From positions 372,001 to 436,000 of the forward strand of contig CAXTJM010000001.1 of assembly GCA_964244585.1 (NCBI GenBank): a stretch of 64,000 bases of DNA, read 5' to 3'. This document shows positions 44,979-53,796 of this stretch, piece after piece. The translations under genes were made by a program, and so were the position numbers. The stretch's first letter is position 1. Every line of letters begins with the position of its first letter. The stretch is from LMUY01 sp964244585 (GTDB lineage Bacteria > Pseudomonadota > Alphaproteobacteria > Acetobacterales > Acetobacteraceae). The notes below the pieces were generated by a model. That model was given only the letters and a program-made list of their open reading frames with translations. It was not told where the DNA came from and searched no databases.

Positions 44979-45758
44979 TCAGCTACGATAATCCGTCTTG
45001 CCGCCCTCGATCTGCCGCAAGGCGGACTGCCAGGCCCACTCGCAATGCCCGAGCGTGCCTTCGGTGTCGAATTGCTGCGCGGTATGCTCGCACACTTCGA
45101 CGGGCGGCAGGATCAGCTCGCCATCCCCGGCGGCGACCTGCGCCTGGCACGCCCGCTCCAGGTAGTACAGGTCGCTCCACGCCTCGGCGATGCTGCGACC
45201 GCCGACCAGCAGGCCGTGGTTGCGCAGGATCATGGCGCGGTTGGCGCCGAGGTCATGGACCAGCCGGTCCCGCTCGTCGAGGTCGAGGGCGATGCCCTCG
45301 TAGCCGTGGTAGGACATCTTGCCGTAGAAGCGCAGCGCGTGCTGGCTCATCGGCAGCAGGCCGCGCTTCTGCGCCGAGATCGCGATGCCGGCGGCGGTGT
45401 GGGTGTGCACGACGCACATGATATCCGGCCGGGCCATATGGATGGCGGAATGGATGCAGAAGCCGGCGGCATTCACCTCCCGCGCCGACATGCCGGCGTG
45501 GTGCGGCTCCGCGATGATGTTGCCATCCAGGTCGATCTTGACCAGGTCGGAGGCGCACATCTCGTCGAACAGCACGCCATACTGGTTGATCAGGAAGTGG
45601 TGTTCAGGACCGGGGATCCGGGCCGAGAGGTGGGTGTATACCCAGTCTGTCATGCGGTGATGGGCCACCAGGCGGTAAAGCGCTGCGAGGTCGCATCGGA
45701 TTTGCCATTCCTCGGCGGACATGCCGCCAAGCGCGGTGGGCGCAGTCTGGACGTTCAT
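44979..45758 (-). CDS. Class II aldolase/adducin family protein
   Basis: 259 residues. Zinc-dependent aldolase fold: LVAHHRMTDWVYTHLSARIPG, FDEMCASDLVKIDLDGN, the metal ligands in VVHTHTAAGIAIS (the H-x-H pair) and the downstream His in RNHGLLVGG, plus the HSAIH block before them. These place it with fuculose-1-phosphate-aldolase-like and decarboxylase-like members; the substrate is unknown. GGAG lies about 8 bases upstream of the ATG. Confidence 0.87.
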   Translation of the reverse strand: MNVQTAPTALGGMSAEEWQIRCDLAALYRLVAHHRMTDWVYTHLSARIPGPEHHFLINQYGVLFDEMCASDLVKIDLDGNIIAEPHHAGMSAREVNAAGFCIHSAIHMARPDIMCVVHTHTAAGIAISAQKRGLLPMSQHALRFYGKMSYHGYEGIALDLDERDRLVHDLGANRAMILRNHGLLVGGRSIAEAWSDLYYLERACQAQVAAGDGELILPPVEVCEHTAQQFDTEGTLGHCEWAWQSALRQIEGGKTDYRS

Positions 45759-45924
45759 GGTCGGATCTCCTGCTCGGGATACCCGGTTATCCGCCGGCCG
45801 GCGCCGCGCGGTCAAGCAAGCGCTCTCGTCGCTAGTGTCTGAATTGAATGTCGGCTCACGACCCCTTTGCGGACCCTGGTCACGCAAGGCACAAACCGTC
45901 CCCAATCCAACAACTGAGAATTCA

Positions 45925-46065
45925 ATGCAACGGCGCTACGCGACCGCGGACGTGTTCACAGCGAAGCCCTTGGGCGGCAACCCCGTCGCGGTCGTGCTCG
46001 ACGCGGAAGGGCTGACGGCAGCGCAGATGCAGGCGCTAGCCGCTGAATTTAACTACGTAGATTAG
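45925..46065 (+). pseudogene. Truncated PhzF-family isomerase start
   Basis: Only the first 46 residues remain: MQRRYATADVFTAKPLGG then NPVAVVLDAEGLTAAQMQAL and EFNYVD, followed by TAG. This is the conserved N-terminus of PhzF epimerases/isomerases (normally about 270-300 residues), in which LGGNPVAVVLDA and EFN are hallmarks. Similarity ends at about 46062, exactly where base composition falls, so the rest was removed or displaced by the downstream insertion. Confidence 0.8.
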
Positions 46066-46084
46066 GCCTCCGAAGCGTCTAGCG

Positions 46085-46116
46085 GCTAGGCGGGATCTGC
46101 TTACATCCCGTCTAGC
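46085..46116. repeat. Strong 12-base-pair hairpin
   Basis: GCTAGGCGGGAT (46085-46096) pairs with ATCCCGTCTAGC (46105-46116) over 12 positions with one G-T wobble; the loop is 8 bases (CTGCTTAC). It lies 20 bases after the truncated PhzF frame. No T run follows, so it could be a weak terminator or an element end. The rest of 46066-46330 contains no gene I can support. Confidence 0.6.
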
Positions 46117-46330
46117 ACCACCAGTTGAAGTCGCGATCGACCAAAGGCGTTAAGATCCGACTCGCGTCACCCTCGACTATGTCCATGCGTTTTTACTTGC
46201 CGTAATCACCATCCGGGTGCCTCTCAGCACCGCGGATCGCCTCATCCTCCTACACGCTGTAACTACTTGCGTATGCGTTAGACAAGCCATACTGGTACAG
46301 TTAATACTATAGCTGCTAGACTGCTGGGTT

Positions 46331-47647
46331 CTACTCGCCGCGTCGACGCATAATGACAAAATCCTGCAGCCCGGCAATGGCATCGGCGATCGTTAAAATT
46401 TCGAAGTACTTGCCCCACTGTTCCGTGACATAAGCGCGGCTATGCATCGCAGCTCGGTAATACTCTGTGTCGGCGATCACGGCATCCAAGGCGCCGTCCC
46501 GTGACAGGTTGAGATACCCTTCTGCAAGTAACTGCCGATACAAGCGAGCGGGAAACCGATTATACGCAAATTGCGTGGGCCCTTGGATGGAGATGAACAA
46601 CAAGGCGCCTGGGCTGGTAACGCGCTGCAACTCCGCAAGCCAAAGCCACTGGTTCTCCTCGCTTAGGTGCGTCATCACTGACAGACCTAGGACAAGGTTG
46701 AATTCGCCGTCCGCAAACGAGGTCCGTGGTAGAAGCGGCACAACCTCGAACCGGCCACGGTCGTAGTTCGCCTTGCACCAGGCGATGTTGTCCGGGTCGA
46801 TGTCTGCCCCCGTGACATCACACGATGTTTCGCCGACCATGTAGCGGGTCACCCGGCCGGCGCCGCAGCCCCAGTCCAAAACCCGGGAGAAGTCCGTCCA
46901 ACCAAAACCCAACTCACGCAGCGCATTCTCAACGTTCTTGAAGATGATCGCACCGCCCATAGCAAATCGCGTTGAACTTGTGTCGCCGATGACCCGCTTG
47001 ATATTTGCTTCTGGCGGCAAGGCATACTTCTCAAATGCAGGATTTTTGAAGTGGATGGCCTGGCGCCAGTTGGCTGCAATCATGTGCCCAGTTGGTGATG
47101 CGTCGAAGCGCCAGAAAGGTGCATTTCGCAGCTCTTCGATGTGTTTGGTAATCTTGGCTCGTACAACGTAGCCCATGCCGGTCACCTGCGAAAACCGAGA
47201 CGCTAGTTCCGGATCACGCACCGGGTATTCGACATTGTCGAAGCGATAGCCGTTCACAAAGAACGCCATGTTCGATGTCAGTCCCTCCGGTGCGCCCGCA
47301 TAGCCTTCCAACACCAGTTCGTCGCCATCCATCCGAATGTCCCCGGGCAGAAAAGGCAGATTGCGCAAGGAAGCGCTTTGCATTTCCCGCTCAGTCCACC
47401 GGTCGAGCTCTGCCTCGTCCTGAGCAGAGAAAGCTGCTGGCTCTGGCGCTTGCGTCGGCGGAGCAGAACGGGCCAGATTTTCTTCCAACTGCTGCATGGC
47501 ATCAGTCAGGCGGCCTTGTTGGGCCCGCATGGCACCCTGCTCCGCTACCAGCCCAGCCACTGTGCCGTTCAGATGCTGAACCGCCTCATGCAAGCGCCGA
47601 GCGGGCGGAAACAGAAGTAAGAGCCGAGTGGCTTGGGACTGCGTCAT
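46331..47647 (-). CDS. Class I SAM-dependent methyltransferase with coiled-coil N-terminus
   Basis: 438 residues. The N-terminal 70 residues look coiled-coil (LHEAVQHLNGTVAGLVAEQG; RLTDAMQQLEENLAR). The C-terminal half has a Rossmann methyltransferase: motif I VLDWGCGAGRVTRYM, the acidic loop VTGADIDPDNIAWCKANY, and LVLGLSVMTHLSEENQWLWL. Between them lies a domain of unknown type (LEGYAGAPEGLTSNMAFFVNGY). Base use is less GC-rich than neighbours. It follows a broken methyltransferase gene by 15 bases. Such proteins are often found in surface-polysaccharide clusters, and that is my guess here. Confidence 0.82.
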   Translation of the reverse strand: MTQSQATRLLLLFPPARRLHEAVQHLNGTVAGLVAEQGAMRAQQGRLTDAMQQLEENLARSAPPTQAPEPAAFSAQDEAELDRWTEREMQSASLRNLPFLPGDIRMDGDELVLEGYAGAPEGLTSNMAFFVNGYRFDNVEYPVRDPELASRFSQVTGMGYVVRAKITKHIEELRNAPFWRFDASPTGHMIAANWRQAIHFKNPAFEKYALPPEANIKRVIGDTSSTRFAMGGAIIFKNVENALRELGFGWTDFSRVLDWGCGAGRVTRYMVGETSCDVTGADIDPDNIAWCKANYDRGRFEVVPLLPRTSFADGEFNLVLGLSVMTHLSEENQWLWLAELQRVTSPGALLFISIQGPTQFAYNRFPARLYRQLLAEGYLNLSRDGALDAVIADTEYYRAAMHSRAYVTEQWGKYFEILTIADAIAGLQDFVIMRRRGE

Positions 47648-47662
47648 GCTAGGCTGAATCTC

Positions 47663-48420
47663 CTAAGAATCGTTTGAGGCAACGCGTTTGGCGACGGTGA
47701 TGACGGCGTAATCGCTTCCGATCGTCCCGTCCCGCATAGCCGCATCTTCCTCCGCAAAGAAGGATTCCATGACGGCTCGGTCTTCGGGGAGATCGGGATC
47801 GAAGTTTTGTGCGATATCCGCGAGACCAAGATCCAGCAACGCTCCACCAAGCATACGAACCTCGACGAGGTCGAAATACGTGCTGAGCAGCGGAATGATG
47901 TCGGCTGAGCGTATCGCCTCACTAGGATCGGCTGCGAGCATGGCATGATGCCGCGGGTAGCCAAATCTCGTTCCAGACCGCCAAAGCCGCATCCGAGAGA
48001 TACGGCTCGCTCGATCGGTACGTTGCCCCGCGTTGGCGCAGCAGTTCGGCGAAATGCCCATACGCATCGATTTCGGGCGCACCAGATGCCAGCACGTTCA
48101 GCGGTTCGCACCATCGGATGGGCCATCCAGTACCAACCCGGCGTCTGCTCGGTATCGACCGACCACACCGCGCCCACTCTGTTGCGCCGCTGCGCATCGG
48201 TCAGTTCATACTGACCGCGGCCCGGGTTGTAATCCTCCTTGTCGGCGGCGCTAAGAAAGCGGCCCTCCTCCCGGCCACGCCAATCGTAGTGCTGCTGCCC
48301 GGAGTCGAACAGGCCCGCCTGAATCCCGTCCACGACATCGGGATAGGTCTCGCCATACCAGCCTGCGTCGAAAGCATCAGACGCGCTCGAGTCCGCTCGC
48401 GTCTCGTCGGCCGGTGCCAT
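47663..48420 (-). pseudogene. Frameshifted methyltransferase gene
   Basis: The coding signal changes frame several times. It starts MAPADETRADSS and continues with FDAGWYGETYPDVVDGIQAG and LFDSGQQHYDWRGREEGRF, a repeat common in alphaproteobacterial glycan proteins. At about GWYWMAHPMVR it shifts to LNVLASGAPEIDAYGHFAELL, returns to the first frame for the SAM motif AVSLGCGFGGLERDLA, then moves to a third frame (HAMLAADPSEAIRSADII to YAVITVAKRVASNDS, stop at 47663). Part of the domain between motif I and the tail is also missing. Not a functional methyltransferase as read. Confidence 0.75.
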
Positions 48421-48734
48421 AACTTACCTTCTGCCCCGATCATCCAATCGTCCGGCGCCAAAGTCACGGCGCGAGTGCTATGCCCTATAGCTGGCCTAAA
48501 CGACCGCTACGACCCCAAGTACCATGCCGTAAACCGCTGCAAGGATGGCTGCCGTCAAGAGGTAAGCTCCGGCTGCATCTATTTCCCCGGTTTTAGCTAC
48601 ACCATCCTATTCAGCGCGTTGCGTCTCGGGTTGCACTCTGACGGCTGGACGCGGTTTATGGCGCGATTTTGGCTCAGAGTTGGTAGGCGCTGGGGTTACT
48701 GGGATGGGTTGGTTCTGGGGCGGAGCCCCGTTTG
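48421..48734. other. Non-coding stretch with probable IS end
   Basis: No gene is supported in these 314 bases. The part nearest the transposase remnant (roughly 48590-48734) is probably the IS 3' end. It includes GGGGCGGAGCCCCG, a GC-rich inverted repeat at about 48718-48731, just beyond the transposase stop. Left of it the sequence is plain intergenic DNA upstream of the broken methyltransferase. Confidence 0.4.
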
Positions 48735-49049
48735 TCACGGCCCGGCTGGTTGAAGGCTACGTGCGATGCCACGGAACAACTCGGCTTCCGGGCAAGCGGC
48801 GGCAAACGCGATGTGGACCCGTGTGGCAGTCTCGCTGATACGCCCGGCGATTCTGATCAGCTTCAAGCGCAGGGTGGCGAACTCGGCTGTGGCGAGCGGC
48901 TGCGGCTTGGGGATGGCGTCGCGCACCGTCAGCATCAGCCAGTAGGCGGCGGTGTGGAGCACCAGGCGAACCTGGTTGGCCAGTGCGGAACGGCAGCTGG
49001 TGCGGTCGGAGGCGAGTTGGCTCTTATGTGCCCTCTCTTCACGCAGCGT
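48735..49049 (-). mobile_element. IS1380-family transposase, C-terminal remnant
   Basis: About 100 residues survive, ending at the natural C-terminus. AHKSQLASDRTSCRSALANQ is followed by VLHTAAYWLMLTVRDAIPKP, LATAEFATLRLKLIRIAGRI, SETATRVHIAFAAACPEAEL and FRGIARSLQPAGP, which match the end of IS1380-type transposases. The frame meets a stop (TAG) at about 49052, and homology stops at about 49034, so roughly three quarters of the gene is gone. The break lies beside copy 2 of the dispersed hairpin repeat. Confidence 0.85.
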
Positions 49050-49055
49050 CTAAAA

Positions 49056-49114
49056 GCCTTTACTTGCGAGAGCGACTCACGTTGAGGTCCAAGCAACCTC
49101 GAACGATCGCACCC
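49056..49114. repeat. 59-base dispersed hairpin repeat, copy 2
   Basis: Copy of 33637-33695. The hairpin is GAGGT (49084-49088) with ACCTC (49096-49100) and a 7-base loop. The right edge enters the stop codon of ghrA (49114-49116), the same relation copy 1 has to the DUF3108 gene. The left edge abuts the truncated IS1380 transposase. Confidence 0.7.
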
Positions 49115-50055
49115 TAATAGCCGCGCAACGGATCGTAGAGGTTCGGCAGCGCCTGCCCCGCCTCGAACCGCCGGATCGCCTCGACGACGTACCGGACGCG
49201 CGCACCCCGCGTCGCCAGGCTGGCGAGATGGGAGGTGACGGTGATGCGCGGGTGGGACCACGCTGGATGGCCCGGCGGCAGCGGCTCCTGGGTGAACACG
49301 TCCAGCACCGCACCGCTCACGTGCCCGGTGTCCAGGGCGGCCAACAGGTCCTCGAACACCAGGTGGCCGCCGCGTGCGGCGTTCACCACGCCAGCCCCCG
49401 GCGGCAGCAGCGCGATGGTGTCGGCGCGGATCGCGCCGCGGGTCTCCGGCGTGTCGGGCAGCAGGCAGACCAGGATGTCGGACCGCCGCAGGAAGGCGTC
49501 CCGCTCCGCGGCACCTGCGAAGCATTCCACACCCGCCAGGACCTTCGGCGTGCGCGACCAGCCTGCCACCTGGAAGCCCAGGCCGCACAGCATCTCCGCG
49601 GCGCGGGTGCCGAGATTGCCCATGCCCATGATCCCGACCCGCACATCCGGCGCGCATCGCGGGTTCTCGAAGTAGTCCCATGTCGCGGCCGCCTGGGCCC
49701 GCGTGATCCGGCGCAGGTCGCGCAGCAGCGCCAGGCAGGCGAGGCTGACATACTCGCCCATGCGCTGCCCCGTCTCCTGCCCGCCCATGCGCACCAGCGG
49801 TAGATGGACGGGCCAGGCCGGGTCGCGGGTGATGTGGTCGACGCCGGCGGCAGTGGACAACACCATGCGCAGGTTCGGCATCGCGGCCATGCGGCCGGCA
49901 TCCGGCTCCCACACCAGCACGTAGTCGACCTGGTGCGGCTGCACCTCCGGGTCGTCCCACCAACGCACCTCGAACTCGGGCGCGATCTCGGCGAAGTGGC
50001 GCTGCCAGTCGGGCATCGCCGCCTCGCCGCCGGACTTGACCAGCAGCAGCGTCAC
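49114..50055 (-). CDS. ghrA: Glyoxylate/hydroxypyruvate reductase A
   Basis: 313 residues, NADPH-dependent D-2-hydroxyacid dehydrogenase of the GhrA branch. Features: LVWEPDAGRMAAMPNLRMV, STAAGVDHITRDP, VGIMGMGNLGTRAAEML for nucleotide binding, and catalytic Arg (NAARGGHLVFEDLL), Glu (FTQEPLPPGHPAW) and His (VTSHLASLA). The start is a GTG overlapping the stop of a 42-residue upstream ORF by 4 bases (GTGA), so translation is probably coupled to it. Confidence 0.9.
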   Translation of the reverse strand: MTLLLVKSGGEAAMPDWQRHFAEIAPEFEVRWWDDPEVQPHQVDYVLVWEPDAGRMAAMPNLRMVLSTAAGVDHITRDPAWPVHLPLVRMGGQETGQRMGEYVSLACLALLRDLRRITRAQAAATWDYFENPRCAPDVRVGIMGMGNLGTRAAEMLCGLGFQVAGWSRTPKVLAGVECFAGAAERDAFLRRSDILVCLLPDTPETRGAIRADTIALLPPGAGVVNAARGGHLVFEDLLAALDTGHVSGAVLDVFTQEPLPPGHPAWSHPRITVTSHLASLATRGARVRYVVEAIRRFEAGQALPNLYDPLRGY

Positions 50056-50180
50056 TGGATGTCACCCGGGCGCCGCATCGCCCGGCGTTCCGGCGCCCCC
50101 AGGTCCAGCCCGTTGCAGATGGCCGGGATGTTCCGGATCGCCAGCGCGGCCAGGTCGTCGGCCGTGATTGGGTAAGACAT
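50052..50180 (-). CDS. 42-residue ORF coupled to ghrA
   Basis: A short reading frame from ATG at 50180 to TGA at 50054-50052. It reads MSYPITADDLAALAIRNIP then AICNGLDLGAPERRAMRRP and GDIQ. Host-like codons, a GGAG about 11 bases before the ATG, and a 4-base overlap with the ghrA start all support translation. It has no signal or membrane segment and no family I recognise. It may be a real microprotein or a leader that sets ghrA expression. Confidence 0.55.
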   Translation of the reverse strand: MSYPITADDLAALAIRNIPAICNGLDLGAPERRAMRRPGDIQ

Positions 50181-50239
50181 GGCTTTCGCGCTCCGTTTGG
50201 CTGCGGCAGCATCCCCGGGTTGACCGGGGGTGACAAGCG

Positions 50240-50965
50240 ATGGCGGTGATGCGCGGCGGCCAGGCGGTGTACGGCGCCGCCCTTGGAATCCTGATGCTGG
50301 AGGCGCGCTTCGCCCGCGTGCCGGGCGACATGGGCAATGCCGCCACCTGGCCCTTCCCGGTGCACTACCGCGTCGTGGCCGGCGCCAGCCCGGAGCGGGT
50401 GGTGCTGCGCCGGGCTGAGGGATTGCTGCAACCCTTCCTCCAGGCCGCGACGGAGCTGGTGGCGCTGGGGGCGGCCGCCATCACCACCAATTGCGGCTTC
50501 CTCTCGCTGTTCCAGCGCGAGCTGGCGGCTCATGTCGGGGTGCCCGTCGCCACCAGCGCGTTGATGCAGGTGCCCTGGGCGCAGGCCACGCTGCCGCCGG
50601 GCCGCAGGGTCGGGGTGGTGACGATCTCCGCCGCCAGCCTGACGCCGGCGCATCTGGAGGCGGTGGGCGCACCCGCCGACACGCCGGTCGTCGGCTGCGA
50701 CGATGGCAGCGAGCTGTTCCCCGTGTTGATCGCCGGCGCACGGGACGACCTGGACACCGAGGCGGCGGAGCGCGACGTGCTGGACAGCGCCCGCGCGCTG
50801 GTGGCGGCGCATCCGGAGGTCGGCGCCATCGTGCTCGAATGCACCAACATGCCGCCCTACGCCGCCGCCGTGGCGCGCGCGACCGGCCTGCCGGTGTTCG
50901 ACTCCGTCACGCTGGTGCATTGGCTGCACGGCGCCGCCCGGCCGCGGCGCTGGGGTGCATTCTAG
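50240..50965 (+). CDS. Asp/Glu racemase superfamily protein
   Basis: 241 residues. Two catalytic-type cysteines are placed as in Asp/Glu/hydantoin racemases: AITTNCGFLSLFQ and IVLECTNMPPYAAAV. Between them are PVATSALMQVPWAQATLPPGRRVGVVTISAA and LFPVLIAGARDDLD. The substrate is unknown. It is divergent from the ghrA pair by 59 bases and runs toward the ABC transporter gene with an 80-base gap. Confidence 0.83.
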   Translation: MAVMRGGQAVYGAALGILMLEARFARVPGDMGNAATWPFPVHYRVVAGASPERVVLRRAEGLLQPFLQAATELVALGAAAITTNCGFLSLFQRELAAHVGVPVATSALMQVPWAQATLPPGRRVGVVTISAASLTPAHLEAVGAPADTPVVGCDDGSELFPVLIAGARDDLDTEAAERDVLDSARALVAAHPEVGAIVLECTNMPPYAAAVARATGLPVFDSVTLVHWLHGAARPRRWGAF

Positions 50966-51045
50966 CGATCGGCACCCAAGCTGTGGCGCTGAACCGCGAA
51001 GGCCCGCCCATGACCCGTCCCGCCCGTCACAGCGTGGGTTGCTGA

Positions 51046-52824
51046 ATGTCCCGCACCGGGGCGCTCCGCCTGCTGGCGCCGTTCATCGCCCGGTATGGCT
51101 GGCAGGTCGCGGCGGCCACGATCGCGCTGCTGGCCTCGGCCGGGTTGACCTTGCTGCTCGGCCAGGGGGTGCGCCACCTGATCGATGGCGGGTTCGCCAG
51201 CGGCAGCACGGCGCGGCTGAACGCCACCGCGGCAGCCATGGCGGGAGTGATCGGCCTGCTGGCGGTGGCCACGACGGCCCGGTTCGGGCTGGTCACCTGG
51301 CTGGGCGAGCGCATCGGCGCCGACGTGCGCCGGGCCGTGTTCGACCGGGTGATCACCCTCTCGCCCGCCTGGTTCGAGACGGCGCGGGTGGGGGACGTGC
51401 TGTCCCGCCTACAGGCCGACACCGCCGTGTTGCAGGCGCTGACCGGGTCCGCCCTGTCGCAATGGCTGCGCTCCGCCCTGTTGCTGGTGGGCGCGTTCGC
51501 CATGCTGGTGGTCACCTCGCCGCTGCTCTCCGCCTTCGTGGCGGCCATCGTGCCGCTGGTGGTGGTGCCGCTGGTCGTGTTCTCCCGCCGGGAACGCGCG
51601 CTGTCCCGCGTGGCGCAGGAGCGGCTGGCCGACCTCGGCGCCTTGGCGGAGGAAACCTTCGGCGCCCTGCGCACCGTGCAGGCCTTCACGGAGGAGCCGT
51701 TCGCCCGCGCCCGCTTCGCCGCCGCGACGGAGCAATCGGTTGCCGCCGCCCGCGCCCGCATCCGCTCCCGCGCCGGGGTGATCTTCGTGGTGATCCTGCT
51801 CGGCTTCAGCGCCATCACCTTCGCCCTGTGGGTCGGCGGCCGGGAGGTGCTGGCGGGCCGCATGACCGGGGGCGCCCTGTCCGCCTTCGTGTTCTACGCC
51901 GTGGTGGTCGCGACCTCCGGTGCAGGACTCAGCGAGCTGTGGGGCGAGCTGCAACGCGCCGCCGGGGCGGCGGAACGCATCGCCGAGCTGCTGGCCGAGC
52001 GCCCGGCGATCGCCGCCCCGCCGCATCCGCGCGCCCTGCCCTCGCCGGCCTCGGGCCGGGTGGTGTTCGACCGGGTGGCGTTCCACTACCCGGCGCGACC
52101 CGCGCAGGCCGCACTGGACGGCTTCAGCCTGACCATCGAGCCGGGCGAGACGGTGGCGCTGGTCGGGCCGTCCGGAGCGGGCAAGACCACGGTGCTGCAA
52201 TTGCTGCTGCGGTTCTACGACCCCGGCAGCGGCGGCATTTCCCTGGACGGGGTGGACCTGCGCGATGCCGACCCGGCGGCGGTACGGACCCGGCTGGGGC
52301 TGGTGCCGCAGGACCCGGTGGTGTTCGGCGCCGATGCCTGGACCAACATCCGGTTCGGCCGGCCGGATGCGAGCGACGCCCAGGTCCGGGCCGCCGCCGC
52401 CGCCGCGCATTGCGACTTCATTGCGGGCCTGCCGCAGGGCTGGGACACGTTCCTGGGCGAGAAGGGCGTGCGGCTGTCCGGCGGCCAGCGGCAACGGCTC
52501 GCCATCGCCCGGGCCATCCTGCGCGACCCGGCGGTGCTGCTGCTGGACGAGGCCACCAGTGCGCTGGACGCCGAGAGCGAACAGGCGGTGCAGCAGGCCC
52601 TGGCCGCCCTGTCGCGTAACCGCACCACGCTGGTGATCGCCCACCGCCTGGCCACGGTGCGGCGCGCCGACCGCATCGTGGTCGTGGAGGCCGGCCGCAT
52701 CGTCGCCAGCGGCTCGCATGATCGGCTGGTGCGGGAGGGTGGGCTGTACGCCCGGCTGGCGGCCCTGCAATTCGGAGCGGAGCCCGTGGGCCAAGGCAGC
52801 CGTGCCGGTCAGGCCGGCTTGTAG
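51046..52824 (+). CDS. ABC exporter, MsbA-related (fused permease-ATPase)
   Basis: 592 residues, half-transporter type. Six membrane helices in the first 300 residues (WQVAAATIALLASAGLTLLLG; LLLVGAFAMLVVTSPLLSAFVAAIVPLVVVPLVV). The ATPase has Walker A VGPSGAGKTT, Q-loop LVPQDPVVFG, signature VRLSGGQRQRLAIARAI, Walker B VLLLDEATSALD and switch LVIAHRLATV. It fits the MsbA-related multidrug/lipid exporters of alphaproteobacteria. A tiny 11-codon frame (51010-51045) ends one base before its ATG. The 3' end overlaps the convergent MBL gene by 16 bases. Confidence 0.92.
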   Translation: MSRTGALRLLAPFIARYGWQVAAATIALLASAGLTLLLGQGVRHLIDGGFASGSTARLNATAAAMAGVIGLLAVATTARFGLVTWLGERIGADVRRAVFDRVITLSPAWFETARVGDVLSRLQADTAVLQALTGSALSQWLRSALLLVGAFAMLVVTSPLLSAFVAAIVPLVVVPLVVFSRRERALSRVAQERLADLGALAEETFGALRTVQAFTEEPFARARFAAATEQSVAAARARIRSRAGVIFVVILLGFSAITFALWVGGREVLAGRMTGGALSAFVFYAVVVATSGAGLSELWGELQRAAGAAERIAELLAERPAIAAPPHPRALPSPASGRVVFDRVAFHYPARPAQAALDGFSLTIEPGETVALVGPSGAGKTTVLQLLLRFYDPGSGGISLDGVDLRDADPAAVRTRLGLVPQDPVVFGADAWTNIRFGRPDASDAQVRAAAAAAHCDFIAGLPQGWDTFLGEKGVRLSGGQRQRLAIARAILRDPAVLLLDEATSALDAESEQAVQQALAALSRNRTTLVIAHRLATVRRADRIVVVEAGRIVASGSHDRLVREGGLYARLAALQFGAEPVGQGSRAGQAGL

Positions 52825-53687
52825 GCGCTGCCGTCCTCCGCACGCTGCGGATGGTCGACGTAGCGGCTCTCCGCCGGGACGGCCACCCGGGTGAAGTCGC
52901 GCGCAAGCCGGTCCAGCGCGTCCCGCAGCGCCGGGCCATGGAGGGCACGGCCATGGCCGGTCACCGCCACCTCCGGCGCCAGCGCCGCCAACACGCGGAC
53001 CGACCGCTCCGCCGCCTGCCAGTCATGCGTGAAGTATTTGGGCGGCCCGTGGATCTCCGGCGCCTGCGTGGCGGCGGCATAGGCGCTCTCCCCGGCGACG
53101 GTGATGAACGCGTCGCCGGCGACCAGCGTGCGATCCTCCGCGCGCCACAGCGACACGTGGCCGACCGAGTGCCCCGGCGTGTGGATCCAGCGCCAGCCCG
53201 GCAGGTCCGGGATGCTGCCGTCCGCCGGCAGGTCACGCAACCGGCTGCCGACATCCACCGGGCTGCGCGGGTACAGCGGCGACAGCAAGGCCATCATCCC
53301 GCCGCCGACCGACGCGTCCGCCTTCGGGTAGGAGGCCGAACCGTCCAGGTAGGGACGTTCCAGCGGATGGGCGTAGACCGGAACGTCCCACCGCTCCGCC
53401 AGGGTTTGCAGCGCGCCCACATGGTCGAAATGCCCGTGCGTCAACACGATGGCGCGCGGCGGCACGTCCGCGCCGAACCGGTGCGCGGCGTCCCCCGCGA
53501 TACGTTCCGCCATGCCGGGGATGCCCGTGTCCACCAAAACCCAGTCCGACCCGCCGGGCTCGCCCACGTACACCACGTTGACGAACATGAGGCGGCGGTA
53601 GGCCACGCCGGCGGCGGCCTCCAGCGTGCCGTCCCCGGCCTCGTTCGCGGCGACGCTTGCGGGATCAATGGGGATCTGTTGGGTCAT
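52809..53687 (-). CDS. MBL-fold metallo-hydrolase
   Basis: 292 residues. The zinc motif THGHFDHVGAL is complete, with further ligands in HTPGHSVGHVSLW, VAGDAF and VTGHGRALHG. The first strand region VLVDTGIPGM supplies the usual Asp-Thr-Gly. It resembles glyoxalase-II/lactonase-like members; no substrate can be assigned. Stands alone, convergent with the ABC exporter. Confidence 0.9.
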   Translation of the reverse strand: MTQQIPIDPASVAANEAGDGTLEAAAGVAYRRLMFVNVVYVGEPGGSDWVLVDTGIPGMAERIAGDAAHRFGADVPPRAIVLTHGHFDHVGALQTLAERWDVPVYAHPLERPYLDGSASYPKADASVGGGMMALLSPLYPRSPVDVGSRLRDLPADGSIPDLPGWRWIHTPGHSVGHVSLWRAEDRTLVAGDAFITVAGESAYAAATQAPEIHGPPKYFTHDWQAAERSVRVLAALAPEVAVTGHGRALHGPALRDALDRLARDFTRVAVPAESRYVDHPQRAEDGSAYKPA

Positions 53688-53796
53688 GGCGGCTTTTCCT
53701 CGGCAGGTATGGACACAAGGCGCCGCCGCGCCCGGCGTTGCGCACCGCCGCCATAAGTGAGGCGTGGACGCGCGACGGACGGAGCCGGATCTGCCG

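Noticed and set aside
46331..48420. The two methyltransferases as a restriction-modification or defence system
   Set aside because: They are small-molecule/glycan-type methyltransferases by context, lack DNA target motifs such as NPPY/DPPY, and no nuclease is nearby.
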